Counted from the first letter of the stretch, positions 36,470 through 48,587 are shown. The stretch: 64,000 nucleotides of DNA from Forficula auricularia (GCA_024734495.1 JALMQS010000621.1:1054001-1118000), one strand, 5' to 3'. Notes: a model not told the origin generated them from the letters alone. Program-made: numbers and translations.

Positions 36470-38225
36470 GGCTTAACATGCATTCTACACAAGAATTTAC
36501 CCCGGAATACAGGGTTTCACCTTTTTATGACATCTTATTGAATCATTATCATTATAAAAAATTTCATTTAAAAAAAAATCAGTAATAATAAAAACATTTA
36601 ATAGAATATAACGTTTTGAAAAAAAAAATATTTTATCAGTAAACTAGTTTACGTTTTTTTAATTATCTTGAGCATTTTAATTAATCCAGTCAGACACAGA
36701 GACATATAGAAAAAATACCAGTTTAATCTATACCTACACACAATTACATAAACACATAATCCAAAATCAAATAGAATCTGGCTAAATGGACTCTGTTCAC
36801 AAATTAAACATTCAATTTCATCCGAGATACTTTTTTTTCTATTAAAAATAAATTTTTTGTTTAAATCTTAAAAGAATAATAAATTTACTTGCCATTTTAA
36901 TTAATAGTTAAAGTAGACAATCGTGAGTTGATGAGGATTAAAAAATAGCTAAAATATTATCTAATAAGTTTTCGTTTGTTCTAAAATGATTGCTCAAAGT
37001 GAAATGGTAAATTTGTCTTTTTCGTATATGGTTTTAATTAAAAACGCCACCGCCGGTTTAATTTCAGTCGCGTGCCGGCACGTGACTTCCTGACCATTCC
37101 TTTCCTCTAATATTAGGTTTGAAGGTTGAGCAGCCAAAGAGAGCCAGATGCTTCTGCTAGCCCTGGACCTCGATATATTGCGAAATTTCCCAATTTTCAA
37201 TTTCCCATTTTACAAAAAAAAATCAATCTCATCTACCCTCTCATTCAGATCGCATATCGGCATATCTTCTCTATTGGTGCGTCAGTTATTAGTCAGACAA
37301 AGACTTGAAACAAATTACAAACCCATTATTCTCAATTTTATCATTTTCAAGAGCATAGCTGCTATCTTCTAATTGTTTTCAAATTATTTTTTTTTCTTTT
37401 TATTGCTACTCATCTATTATAAGTAGTAAACTAAAATTTACAAAGTGAAAATATTTTCTTGCAGAGAGCAGCAGAGCTGTTAATTTTTAACACACTCATT
37501 CAATTCTTATTGAGAAGTGAAATATTTTCAAAAGACCCTATTTTCTTAAAATATTAGATATTACTCGGTACTTAAACTTGGTCAAAATACCACTTCGCTA
37601 TTTATCATTTCTAAGAAAAAAATTGAAATCCGAGTATATGTTATTTTTAAATGGATAGCTCTTGAGTGGTTGAAGATAATAAGTTGTAACTTGTCACACA
37701 AATTTGTATTAATAAATTTCACCTCTTAATTTCTACTCTTAAGACGTTTGCTAATAAAACATTGCAAATTATTAAGATTTAATGAAACCCAAAGACTTGA
37801 AAACGTGGTGTTTCAATTAAAAAGCAATTGTTTTCAAATTTATTTTCTATTTCAAGTTTTATTCCATTTTATTGACTTTTTACTGCTATACAAAGTGAAA
37901 TTAAATTTTTTAGATGAAAAATTTCAAGTGGATTCTTCAGGGTGCCGTTATGCAATTAAATAAAAATATAATTTGATTCTCTCAATTAATTTACTGAGAA
38001 AGCAGTTTTCATTTAATTAAAATCTTTTACCAAAAATCGTTAGCTCGATCATAGCATTTTTTATTGAAATTTATTCCTGTTGAGCAACTTCCCTTTTTTA
38101 GTTTTAATAATTTTCTGAAATTTCTCAAGTCATTTTCATTTCGAGTCATTATGAAATTCTGTATTTTTCATTTATGGAACGTTTTCATTTAAATTGTGCA
38201 ATTAAAATTAATAGGATTATTTTAT
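36470..38225. other. no gene seen
   Basis: No supported gene. Open frames at 36994-37372 overlap on both strands and have no motif. Confidence 0.45.
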
Positions 38226-38231
38226 TTTTTC

Positions 38232-39215
38232 TAGCATCAATATGATTAAATAATAATACTATTATTATTTGGTTTATCTTTAATTTACTAATGTAAGAGG
38301 TACTTGGGAATCAATTACAGTTTTTGTTACTATTTTGATGAAATTAAAATTTAATTTTTGTAAAATAAAGGAAAAATTGAAAAAGAGTGCAAGAAAAAAA
38401 TAGTTAAAAATACTTTGAGTGCTAAGAAATTTAATCCGTCGGCAACGGACGGGCCAAGGTGAAGGTTAGAAACTGGATGGATGGGCTTGATGTTTTATCT
38501 TCTTAAAAAGACAGACGTCAGGATTTACAAAAAATATAAGGTGAATAAAACATCTTTTTTCATGTTCTTCTTACATATAATATAGTAAGTGAAAGCATTT
38601 ACTATACATGGACTCAAAATTTCGAATCAATTTTTTCACTAGAACAGTTTTAAGTTAATTATAATAAGACCATTTTCAGTCATTCGGTGTTTTTGTGTGT
38701 GTGTTATAAGTATTTTAGATCTATCTTGTTGAACAATTGGACTAATTCCATATTTCCTATTGAAATTTAGAATTTAAAAACAGACTAAAAAGCTATGCAA
38801 CAATATTATCACATCTGGCAATCCATTGACTATCCTACAGGCACTTGCAAATGTTCAATGATAAATCACTTTTTTTTGAATAAATAAAATAAAATATAAA
38901 TATAAAATATTACCATCATCGTATACGATTATTTATCAATATAATAACTACTGGTTTGATAATTAGTAGACTCCATTTGATTCTATCCATAACCTATTCT
39001 CACTATAGAGAATAAATACATTTCTTTATGATTCTGAAAAAATTTATTATCTTGCAGCTATTAACATGTAATAAATTCGAATAATAAAAAAAAAGAAAAG
39101 AGAAAGTGTTTAAAAAAATAATTAAAAATTTTTTCAGGTAGGACGTTTTGAGCAGAAACCTATCTAACGTGACGTTTACTCTGAGGAAGATTATATAATG
39201 TTTTTAGGAAAATTT
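38232..39215 (+). repeat. long dispersed repeat R2, copy 1
   Basis: About 980 bp shared in the same orientation with 54304-55190 plus 56250-56362. Markers in order are TAGCATCAATAT, AATCCGTCGGCAACGGA, GAAACTGGATGGATGGG, GACGTCAGGATTT, CAATCCATTGACTATCCTAC and AACATGTAATAAATTCGAAT. The last 100 bp has a small inverted repeat and a CTGAGGAAGATTATATAAT segment that could be another decayed ribozyme-like motif. No ORF of note. The type is unknown. Confidence 0.7.
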
Positions 39216-39558
39216 CATTATTTAAAGTACTCTACATTAAGATAGTACTTTTTTAATTTCTTTAAAATGTATTAATTTGGTCGGTTTCATATAGCTCATT
39301 TAACCTTGCTTAAGTAAGAATTCATGTATTTATTCTCTCTATAAAATGTCATATTTGAGAGAGAATTTTATATGCGTTGTTTTCAAATCTGCTTTCTTTG
39401 CTGAAGATCTGAAGAAATCGACTGAAAATAAAAAATAGCCATCGTTTTTTTTTTTATCTAATACTTGACGAATAACCATTCTAGATTTCGTTTTGATTAT
39501 TTATTAATGGTAATGACATTGAGGAATCGACTTAAAATCAAAAATAGTTACCAATAAT

Positions 39559-40180
39559 AATTGAAAGTAATGGAAGGTAACACAGGGGTAGTGAGGAAAG
39601 AAAAAATTAACACATATCAAATAAGGTGTAATTTATTGGAATCCTACCTCCTTTCCTTTCAAACCGACGTTTCGGAGGAATTTTTGTCTTGGAAGGGGTA
39701 TGGTCTATATATGTTAGATTCCAAAGCCATTTATCTATCTAATTAAGAAAAGGAAGGAAAAAAAATTGTTTATCTATGCCTTTGCTAAAAAAAGAAGAAA
39801 GTTTTGAACACTACTGTGGAGAGAAGAAGGAAAAATTTTATTTGTTTCATTCATTGACCCGTTGAAGTGAGTGAATTATATATTTTTTTCTATTGATAAT
39901 CTGGCTGTTTACATTGTATTTATAATTGTATTATTTTATTGTTGAAATGAATGATGACCAACCCCGTTTTTATAATTTTGTAATATTGGTTTGTAGACCC
40001 TGAATAAAGAGGGAAAAATCATCGGTTTGAAAGAAAAGGAGGAAGGATTCCAATAAATTACATCTTATTTGATATGTGTTAATTTTTTCTTTCCTCACTA
40101 CCCCTAGGCTGCCTTCCATTACTTTCAATTAAAATTTCTACCAGTCCGTCTCTCTACAGAGAAAATTTCGTTGCAAAAAA
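39559..40180 (+). mobile_element. foldback retroelement family 1, copy B
   Basis: A 622-bp element lies between perfect 13-bp direct repeats AGTTACCAATAAT (39546-39558 and 40181-40193). It starts AATTGAAAGTAATGG, and its right arm ends in the complement near 40132, followed by the same 45-50-bp extension as copy A (ACCAGTCCGTCTCTC, CAGAGAAAA) and an A-rich end. The left-arm motif on the minus strand keeps CCTCCGAAACGTCGG (about 39661-39675). The stretch that should hold CTGAAGA is deleted or changed there, and the right arm lacks CCGAAACG. It is non-coding. Confidence 0.8.
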
Positions 40181-40199
40181 AGTTACCAATAATGATCTA

Positions 40200-41140
40200 A
40201 ATGTCAAAAATTCAGTGTAGAATTGTTATTCCTCAAGTATTAAATGAGAATCAATGGCTAATCAAACATTGACTTCAAATAGCCAGTGATATTTGATTAA
40301 TAATAAATGAATAAACATATTAATACTTAAAACGTCTATGCGTAAAGTCTAGTAACGATCAGTTGCAGCTTATTTTCCTTAATATACCATATTTTCTCTT
40401 AATCCTTCTCCAGTTTTCTCACATTTTATCACATAAAAAATAAAAAAATAAAAATAAAAAATGATAAAGGACGTTTCTGTATGTGACATTCCAATACTTA
40501 TTCACTTTTTCTATATTATGTAAAATACATTTAAATATATTTCTTATTAAATAATAATAAAACAATAATATGCTTTTGGTTGAATCTACTTTTTTAATGG
40601 ATAAAAATGCTTTGTTTAATGACTTTTGATCGCTTTTATGGTTAAATACTTTTCATATTTTTTAATAACAAATGTTTTTCTTGTAATCTTTTAAAAGTGT
40701 GATACAATGCAAATCGGTAATATTTTCTTTTCTCTTTTTCTCTCTCAGACTTCTTCTTGTTCCTTTTTATTTTATTAGCTAGAAGACAGTTTTTATCATC
40801 CACTTTCATTAGATAAAAAAGTTGCAAACATTGAGAAGGAAAAAGGCAATTTGGCGAATGGTGGTCTTTTATAATGGGAAAGGGGCTGTCTTGTGCAAGG
40901 GTGTATGTCTCGAGGCCGAATTTCTTATCCGGGAAAGGGAAACGGCCAATTCAAGAAACACCCACCTCTATGATTCTCTATATTTGTAATAATGTACCCC
41001 ATCTAACTGGCCCGGCTACAGCTGTTGTAACCCTCTACATGACACTACATTTATAAAATTACATAGAAAGGAAATCTTATCTTCGAAAATAATATATCAA
41101 AGCATCTTGCAATGAAATTAAAAAACAACAAACATTTCTC
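40200..41140. other. no gene seen
   Basis: AT-rich with short accidental frames. Nothing recognisable. Confidence 0.5.
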
Positions 41141-41158
41141 CAAAGCTAAGTTATAAGT

Positions 41159-41282
41159 TAAATTGAAAGTTTTTTTTTGCCGAGATTAGCAGAATTTTTA
41201 TATATTGAAGGAGACGAGTCGTTATAAATAAATAAAATTTATAATTCCAGCAGAAGACACACTCTTTTATTGTCTCCTTCAA
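41159..41282 (+). mobile_element. 124-bp AGCAGA-module element (family 6)
   Basis: Perfect 12-bp direct repeats TAAGTTATAAGT (41147-41158 and 41283-41294) flank an element that opens AAATTGAAAG and GCCGAGATTAGCAGAA and ends with the inverted partner AGCAGAAGACACACTC and TTATTGTCTCCTTCA. It is a short hairpin-forming, non-coding element. Related copies with their own duplications lie at 61153 and 61401. Confidence 0.8.
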
Positions 41283-41298
41283 TAAGTTATAAGTAATA

Positions 41299-41882
41299 GC
41301 ACAGGCAAATTAGACTTCTGCTGGCCAATAAATATGCACAAACTGGGAATAATTTGAGATTAAGATGGTTTCTGGCTGGCGATACATTTTTGAGGGACTA
41401 AAAATCACGAAAATTCGGGTTACTTTTGTCCTATTAAGATGAAACTTTGCCAAACATATTTTTTAGCCAATTGGCAACTATTATGGGGGTCAGCACCGCA
41501 AAAATTCTAAGAGTGGTTTCATGTGACCACCTAATGAACATAATTCACTTTTCCTGCAAGTTGGTGAAAATTGCCTATCTCTGACGATCGATTGTGGCTA
41601 AACGACTAAACCGATTTTAACTTTTAAGTTATTAGGCGTGAAATTTTGTGATCTTTCATTTTGGTAAGAGTAAAAATTTTCTGTCAGACGCATGATTTTT
41701 GAGTTATAAGCAAAAATTTGAAAAAATCCAAAATTTTCGTGGTTTTTAGGCCCTCAAAAATTTAGCACCAGCCAGAAACTGTCACAAACTCATATAACTC
41801 TTATTTGAGATGCCTAACTTCGATTAAAATAATTTCCAGCTTGTTCATATTTATTGGCCAGCTCGGTCTAATTTGCCTCGGC
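41299..41882. mobile_element. DNA transposon with ~50-bp TIRs, TA target
   Basis: The left end GCACAGGCAAATTAGAC continues through GGCCAATAAATATG. The right end has CATATTTATTGGCC and GTCTAATTTGCCTCGGC. TA flanks both sides. The 584-bp interior has phrases such as GAAATTTTGTGA but no ORF. It is a non-autonomous TIR element, possibly Tc1/mariner-like by TA target, and the superfamily is unproven. Confidence 0.7.
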
Positions 41883-42062
41883 TATAAAGATAGATAAATT
41901 AGAAACAAAATTAGAAGATATTTTGACCAATAAAGTTTATAAAAATTTGAAATTATTTTATAGATGAATATTTTAAAGAATCACATTTCTAAGCTTTCAA
42001 TACTGTTTCACTCTCGAGCTGAATAAGTTTTCTCTAATATAAACACTTAGATTCTAAAAGAG

Positions 42063-42125
42063 TAATCAATGAGGGTTGTCCTGTGCTTGATGCAACTGCA
42101 TTGATTTCTCTTTATGATTCAACAA
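42063..42125 (-). repeat. AGCAGA hairpin module, type 2 (rearranged)
   Basis: ATCAATGAGGGTTGTCCTGT, then GCTTGATGCA, then TGATTTCTCTTTATGATTCA look like the end of one module joined to an inverted start of another. The same words occur at 48590 and 52965. Confidence 0.45.
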
Positions 42126-42282
42126 TTCTACTCAATTCAAAATTGAATTAAAAAATAATTTTCATTTGAATTTAACATTTTGATCTCTAGTTCTGAATTT
42201 GTTCTCATTTTTTTTTAAATACTGTCAACAGTTTGAGATGTTAATGATATTGGTAGTGGCAATCAATTCTACTTGTTGAATT

Positions 42283-42484
42283 GTATTTTTTTTTTAATTT
42301 TCTTTATTGTCTTAAGATGAGACGTTTCGACATCGTTGTATCATAATCACACTAACAGACAATTTTCATACATATTTTAAAATTGTTAGAAAATATGAAT
42401 AAAAATTGTCTGTGAGACTAAAGATAACACAACAATGTCGAAACGTCTTATCTTAATTACAATAAGGAAAATTAAAAAAAAAAT
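42283..42484 (+). mobile_element. foldback element family 5 with hammerhead-like motif
   Basis: An inverted repeat of about 90 bp per arm has its centre near 42385. The plus arm has CTAAAGA, T, AACAC...TGTC, GAAAC, GTC (42410-42450). The minus arm has TTATGA, T, ACAACGATGTC, GAAAC, GTC (about 42316-42350). Both keep GAAACGTC, and the hairpin seems to derive from GACAC...GTGTC. No target duplication was found, and the right end abuts the LINE poly(T). Confidence 0.65.
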
Positions 42485-42496
42485 GATTGAAATTTT

Positions 42497-43123
42497 TTTT
42501 TTTTTTTTTTTTAAATGCAATCGAATGCAAGAAGGGGTGCACCAGTAAAGATGCAGCCCCTATGGATCTCGAAAGACCCTTGCATTACCGAAGAGAAGAG
42601 AAAGTTGATTAAGTGAGAGGGTGTAGACGTAGGTGTCTATGCACTCCGGTTTTGAAGGTTTGAAGATTATAGGTGCTGGGAAAGATAGAGGCTGGAAGAG
42701 AGTTCCAGTTCCTTGAAGTCATGGGATATATGTATTCGCGAATGAAGTGGTCCGGCACTTTTCCAATTTGAACGCGAGAGAGTGTTGGGAGTCGGCAAAA
42801 CGCGTGCTACGTGCAAAGCATGCTTTGGGGGGAATTATTGATTTTATCTCATCAGAGCACCTGCCGTGATAGTATCTATAGAAAAGGGAAAGGGCAGAGA
42901 CATCTCTTCGATGAGCCAGCGAGTCGAGGGAGTCGGTGAGGGTAGAATCGTCAAGAGAGTATTTTGAGGCTCCTCTCCATAGATGAGAGCCGTATTCGAG
43001 ACAGGGGCGGATTTGGGCCTTGTAGATGGTGAGAAGTTGTGGGGGTTTGTAAAATCGCTTGGACCTGAATAAGAAGCTAATCTTCCTTGCTGCAGATTTC
43101 GCCACATAATTGATTCCCACCAC
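42497..43123 (-). pseudogene. LINE 3' end with reverse transcriptase C-terminal remnant
   Basis: The minus-strand frame 43123-42719 (134 codons) reads SAARKISFLFRSKRFY, IYKAQIRPCLEYGSHLW and DSLAHRRDVSALSLFYRYYH before a stop. Continuation in another frame gives MTSRNWNSLPASIFPSTY and TFKTGVHRHLRLHPLT, so a frameshift lies near 42720. A 3' UTR and a poly(A) tail (T run 42497-42512 on plus) follow. The element is Jockey/CR1-like, 5'-truncated and inactive. It is closer to intact than the 9.85-kb copy. Confidence 0.88.
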
Positions 43124-44418
43124 CTAAAACATCGAGAAATGTATCACTCAAAATGATGACAGTACAATTATAAATAATTTCAGAGTAGAGTGAAGGTTTT
43201 TTTGGAAGTATTACATTACTTATTTAAATCTGTTTTTCTTTAAAACACTACTACTAATCTGTATTTTCTTTAAATCTTCTATACACTACTACTAATCTGT
43301 ACGGAGTAGAAGATAAATGGCTACTCATGTATTCAAACATCTCTCGGCATACACTAGCGCGCCCTCATGATTACGGGCGATGAAAACATTGAAAAGTTTC
43401 TAAATGTCAAACGAGAAAGTGCTTGTTAGTCCTTTAGAGAATTTTGTGTGTGTACACAGGCAGTATACAAAGTGTAGAACATTGTCAACAAAACCGAGAT
43501 CATTTAATTTGATTTGCTTCTGCAACGTGGTATTTATTGTTTGAACAAACATGAACTAGATTGTTTAGACAGGGCTGAACACAATTTGCCAAAGAACCTT
43601 TGTGTAAGACAAATGAAATTGAACTCAAAAATATATTTGATCTATTTATTTATTCTGAAAATATTAAAATGAATAACGAATTATTATAAGCTTTTAAAAA
43701 AAATATTGTCAACATTTGATGAAAACTAAAGAAAATAAAAAAAACAGACTGACATGACTAACTATTGTTGTTATTTGGATTGATGAAACTTGTAGCAGAT
43801 CTCCTTACTAAATACGAAATCTGAGTTCAAGCCTCGCTCAATGCAAAGATTTGACCAAATACTAGATCTACGAACTAACAATAAAATATAAATAAAATGT
43901 ACCATGGCTAAATGAATAAGTGTCAGATGCTAAAAACCGAAAAAATATTTTTATAAATTTATATTATACACCCAAACAAAATAAACTAGAAGTTTCCGTG
44001 TATTAATAGAAATATTCCATTTCTGAAAAAATGGATTTTGCGATTCTTACGAATTTATAGGTTTTGTTGATACTGTATTCAAAAAAGCGGCTTGACAAAA
44101 GGTTTATAATATAAATGTATGCCTAGGTTTGAATGATTTGTTGACTAAAGTGCTTGAACTATATAATATAGACTATATTTATTAAACCTTGAATATAAAG
44201 GTTTTGACTAATACAGGAGATTAAGATGGCCTCTGATTTTTAAATTTTTTTTTTAGGAGTACTTGATATATATTTTTTAATTCTGATAAAACGACTCTAA
44301 GAATTATTCGAATAATTATTTTTAGGATAAGTCTTATATACTCGTATAATAAATATCATTTAAAACAATTCAAAAATAATTCTTATTACCGGTTTTGTTT
44401 GGTTTCTTTTATCAATCT

Positions 44419-44520
44419 TTCTTAACCTTTGAGCTAGTATTGTCTATTTGGCTCCTTCCAAGCTCCTGATTCTTAACCTTTGAGCTAGTATTGTCTATTT
44501 GGCTCCTTCCAAGCTCCTGA
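44419..44520 (+). repeat. 51-bp tandem duplication
   Basis: Two head-to-tail copies, identical as far as I can read, begin TTCTTAACCTTTGAGCTAGT and end CCTTCCAAGCTCCTGA, with a period of 51 bp. The identity implies a recent slip or an assembly artefact. Confidence 0.9.
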
Positions 44521-44533
44521 TAATATTATTTGG

Positions 44534-44536
<3 letters not shown>

Positions 44537-44612
<76 letters not shown>
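44537..44612. repeat. (TA)n microsatellite
   Basis: About 75 bp of uninterrupted TA dinucleotides. Confidence 0.95.
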
Positions 44613-44615
<3 letters not shown>

Positions 44616-46551
44616 TCGGGGAAGGCAATGTGAAACCCCTCTGTTAAAAATTCCCCAGGAAAATTACAATGGCATAGTAAACGGCGATGCTCGTAATCGA
44701 GTTTGGCACTTGAATAATGAATAAAATATATAGTATATAGCTTATACACCGATTGCTTTGATATATTCTTGTTTAGGCCTTCAAAACAGTTTTCTCAAAT
44801 TGAATCAAATAATTTAAAAAAATGAGATAAAACAAAATATTCTAAAATTAATAATAATGGAGGAAAATGTACTTGTTGTATGAGGATGGGATACACTATA
44901 TAAGTACCTATATACTAAACCATGTAACTAAAAATACTAGATAATATACAAAAACTTGGTGTTTACTGTATAGGGCACTATAAAAATTAGAGATTAATTA
45001 AAATTCTAGTTACAGATTTAAGTAAAGCCCTATCATGACCACGTACTAGTCTTAATTAGACAATAGTAGAATTCATTAAAATATGTTAGGGAAAAATTCA
45101 TGTGACTATAAGTAATGTGTAATGTCATATTTATTTATTGATTGATGTGAATAAAGTGCGGATATGGTGAAAGATATAAGAGAGGGAATTAAATAAAAAT
45201 GAAAAAAGAAATAAAAAACGTCCAACTAAGCTAGAATCTGAATTCATTTAGAAAGTACAAATGCTTAATTTAAATAGTAAAAAAAGACAGTTTAATAAAA
45301 AAGTTTTAATTAAAAAACATTCATTGAAAGATAAAAACTATTTAACAAATAATATGTTGAATTCTAGCTGTCTATTTAATAAAAGTACTCCCGAAAGGAG
45401 GTTTGTTGAAAATTAGTTCTTAGTAGACCTCTTAAATCTTAAATTTTGGGTTTTGTAATATAGATTTTTGGCAAATTATATTTTTATTAAATTTGACTAA
45501 AAATATCTGATAACGTTTTTTGATTCCAAGCACGTTCACTATGTGTATCTAGAAAATTAGAAGAATTTCGTACATAATCGCGAATGTTTTGTCCCTTTAT
45601 AATTGTTGTTATTCGATGTGAATCCATTAATTCAATCAGGAAATGCATAGGACAATTGGCAGCAGAGAGTTTCGGATCAAAACAGATTGGATTAATTGAT
45701 TGGCATTAAAAACACTCGCAGATAATAGCTACAAATTTGGAAGGAACAATTCTCGTGGATGTTAAAGGGAATTTAATTAATATGCTTGTTACGTGGAATG
45801 AATTTAAGACCAGAAAATATTTTAAATACAAATACATTCATTCTTTTAATACCTACATATATTTATTTTCTACATTCCTATATAATTTAAATATAAAAAA
45901 AGAACAAGGATTTAAAATGTAAAAACACAACAACGAAAAAAGAATTACTACTAACAAATATTTATTACCAATTCATTTAGTGCTCATATACTTTCATTGC
46001 ATTTTTATCGTCGTGGGTTTGTAAACTAAATAAAACATAAAAGAAAATGTTCTTTTGTTCACTGAATAGGAATTTTTTGTTTTGTTTATTTGTTACCTCC
46101 TTGGTCCCATTACGCAAATGTTGTTTGGAGGTTAATAAATAAGAATAGGACAAAAACTTTGGTTTTTAGAAATTATTTATTTATGAAATACCGTTTTCAT
46201 TTGTTTTTTTAATAATTTGATTTTGTCTTACTTATGAGTTTATAATTATAATTAATATATCTTATACACCAGCTTATATATATATATATTTAGATTTACA
46301 AAACTCACTGGTCAGTGTGTGTGTGTGTGTGAGAGTGTGTGATACAACTCCGCATCAGTAAATCAGAGAGCAACGAAATTTGAAACTTAAGCCAGGTAGC
46401 TCTTGACATAATGGTATGCTTTTGGCTAAATTGGAAATAGCCCTAATAAATATTATAAATTTATAATATATAGATTCGGTAAGCGAGAATTATTTGACGC
46501 ATATGCGAAAGCAGCGCCATACTTCGGTGAGAGCCTCAATCAATAAGAATT

Positions 46552-46750
46552 TCAAAGTTTCTTTTTTCCGAGAGTAGCAGAATTTTTATGGTAAATTAAA
46601 GGAAACAATAAAAGACTGTTGGGCTTCTGCTGTAAGAATAGATTTTTTAATTTATTTAAAACGAAACTATAGTTTCGAGGACTTTGCCATCTTCATCAGT
46701 CTATTACAATTGATTGCAATTCTTTTACACATCAATTCCCGTAAAGTAAT
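46552..46750 (+). mobile_element. family 6 element with AGCAGA module and hammerhead-like motif
   Basis: CCGAGAGTAGCAGAATTTTT through GGGCTTCTGCTG (46579-46634) is a module copy. It is followed on the minus strand (46675-46712) by AGACTGATGAAGATGG, CAAAGTCCTC, GAAAC and TATAGTTT. CTGATGA is a perfect hammerhead-type core, and GAAACTATAGTTTCG can form the third stem. A parallel arrangement stands at 61401-61644. The ends and target duplication could not be set. Confidence 0.6.
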
Positions 46751-47096
46751 TAAAATAAAGTGATGAACAATGAAAAGCCCTAGAAACTATAGTCTCATCT
46801 ATATATATATATATAAAATTAAGGTTTTGTCTGTACATTGCTCCAAATCACGCCGAATTTTGGTTGCACACGTTTCAAGCAAAGCTATGAACGAAAACAC
46901 CCTCAACAATTTCTCTCTGTATGTCTGTATGTATGTCTATCTGTCTGTATGTTTCCGTCGTTTCCGAAAAGTTGCTCACGATTCACCTAAAAACGGCTCA
47001 ACGGATTATTATGAAATTTCATATTTACATCAGATGTCTTCTAACTTACGTTTTTAGTTATATAACGTTTTGATATTTTGACCACAGAAGGGGTTT

Positions 47097-47098
47097 GT

Positions 47099-47134
<36 letters not shown>
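47097..47134 (+). repeat. poly(G) tract
   Basis: About 38 G interrupted only by the T at its start. The length in the real genome is uncertain, since such runs sequence poorly. Confidence 0.85.
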
Positions 47135-47135
<1 letters not shown>

Positions 47136-47174
47136 GCGCACGAATGAAAATTATCAAATAACTCCTAAACTATT

Positions 47175-47398
47175 TTTTTTTTTATTTTTTATTTATTTAA
47201 TGTCACCGGAACAAAGCCCATTTAGACAGCACATAAGTAAAGTGTTAGTAGGGTTAGTGGGGGAGCCGAGTTTTCAGCCGGTAGAAATTTTTATTCGTCA
47301 GCCAGGATCGAACCCCGGCCTCCCATTCCAACATCGTCATAATCGATCGATGTCGAAACGAGGCCAGTGCGTTAGCCAACTGAGCCAACCCGGCTCCC
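47175..47398 (-). mobile_element. tRNA-SINE family A, intact, 11-bp target duplication
   Basis: On the minus strand the head reads GGAGCCGGGTTGGCTCAG, and TGGCTCAGTTGGCTAACG is an excellent A box. GGTTCGATCC (complement 47305-47314) is a perfect B box. A body (CGGCTGAAAACTCGGCTCCC, CACTAACCCTACTAAC) and an A-rich tail follow. Direct repeats CCTAAACTATT flank it (47164-47174 and 47399-47409). The boxes are intact, so Pol III transcription is plausible. It landed inside the Helitron and is therefore younger. Confidence 0.92.
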
Positions 47399-47719
47399 CC
47401 TAAACTATTAACTCTACGGCAAATTTTATTATGAGCAAAGTTGTAGGGGATGTGATTTCTGACAACTTTTGTTCAAAAAATTCCCCCCAAAAAACCACCC
47501 AAAAAGGGGGAGAGGGTTAAAAAATGAAAATTCTTGCTCTTGGACCATACTAAACCAAATTTTGTATACATAATGTGTGGGTCACTAGAAGGCTAGAAAT
47601 GCAAAAACTAACCACCCGAAATGAGGGGGGGAAATCAAAAAATGAAAATTCTTGCCCTTAGAGCCAACTTAACCAAATTTTGTATACATAATCTGTGGGT
47701 TACTAGAAGGCTAGAAATG

Positions 47720-48130
47720 AAAAAAACTGGGTGCGTGGGGTAGGGTGCAGGGTGGAGTGGAGTGGGTTTAGGTGAGGGTCCCGAGGCGTAATGGGGTGGG
47801 GGGCTCAGGTGAGGGTCCAGAAGAGTAATGGAGTGGGGGGCTCAGATGAGAGTCCAGAGGCGTAGTGGGATGGGGCGGGGTGGAGGCCACGTGGGTGGGG
47901 TGGTGCAGTGAGGAGTGAGGGTTCAGGTGAGGATCCAGAGGCTTAGTAGGGTGGTGCGTGGTGGGTGGGTGGGTCTCGGGGTGGAGGACTCGGGGGTGGT
48001 GCAGGGTGGAGTGGGGGTTCAGGTGAGGGTCCAGAGGCGTAGTGGGGTGGTGCGGGGTGGGAGGTGCTGGGTGGGGTTCGGGGGGGGGGGGGTATGAGGG
48101 TGGACTTCGTGACCTGGGGGTCAAGGGGGC
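47720..48130 (+). repeat. GC-rich minisatellite inside the Helitron
   Basis: Imperfect tandem units of about 50-75 bp share GGGTCCAGAGGCGTAGTGGG and GGGGCTCAGGTGAGG. Strand asymmetry is extreme (G on plus). The proline-rich minus-strand frame across it is an accident of composition. Confidence 0.85.
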
Positions 48131-48184
48131 GTGTCCCCTGGCTAGCAAGACGGCCGCCGAAGGCGGGCCTTGTAGCTAGTTATA

Positions 48185-48250
48185 CATAAATTTAAAAATT
48201 TATTTTTCCAGCAGAAGACACCCGATTTTATTGTCTCCTTTAATAATAAA
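48185..48250 (-). repeat. AGCAGA module fragment (family 6)
   Basis: CAGCAGAAGACACCCGATTT and TATTGTCTCCTTTAAT match the right arm of the family 6 elements. It sits directly behind the Helitron 3' end. Confidence 0.6.
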
Positions 48251-48587
48251 TTCACTAAAAATCCTGTTAGCTTACACCCCCTGACAAGTTCTATGGTGTT
48301 GATATTTATATAATGATATATATCGCCGGCTTAGGGTGTAAAGCTGCTAACTCCATTTTTTATCATATATGACATATTAATACCGTTCGAAAGAAAAAGA
48401 AATGCAGCATCGTCCAAGTAAAACTGCTAATTAAAATTACGATCGTAAGTTGTAGAAAAAAAGGTGAAAAATAGTTTCTTTCCATAACAACAATATTAAA
48501 TTTTATTTATTCTTTCTCTCTCCTGTAAAATTTCCTTATTGTGTGTTAGCAGGTCTACTCTCCAAAACGACGATATGTATGTTTATT

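Larger units (their letters stand above)
43130..46545. other. no gene seen; simple repeats
   Basis: No gene or paired element was identified in this 3.4-kb stretch apart from the tandem duplication and microsatellite listed separately. Confidence 0.45.
46793..48180 (+). mobile_element. non-autonomous Helitron
   Basis: It starts near TCATCTATATATA and ends in GGCCGCCGAAGGCGGGCC, a strong hairpin, followed by TTGTAGCTAGT (CTAGT at 48176-48180), matching the Helitron rule of a hairpin just upstream of CTRRT. After CTAGT comes T. The 5' boundary is inferred. The interior has a region beginning CAAATCACGCCGAATTTTGG, a poly(G) tract, a nested SINE, two related blocks (about 47520 and 47640) and a GC-rich minisatellite. 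No Rep/helicase is encoded here. Confidence 0.75.

Noticed and set aside
44495..44749. 84-residue frame with repeated Ile-Tyr
   Set aside because: It is a translation of the (TA)n microsatellite.
47768..48148. 126-residue proline-rich minus-strand frame
   Set aside because: It is the complement of a G-rich minisatellite inside a Helitron. The repeat composition, not selection, keeps it open.
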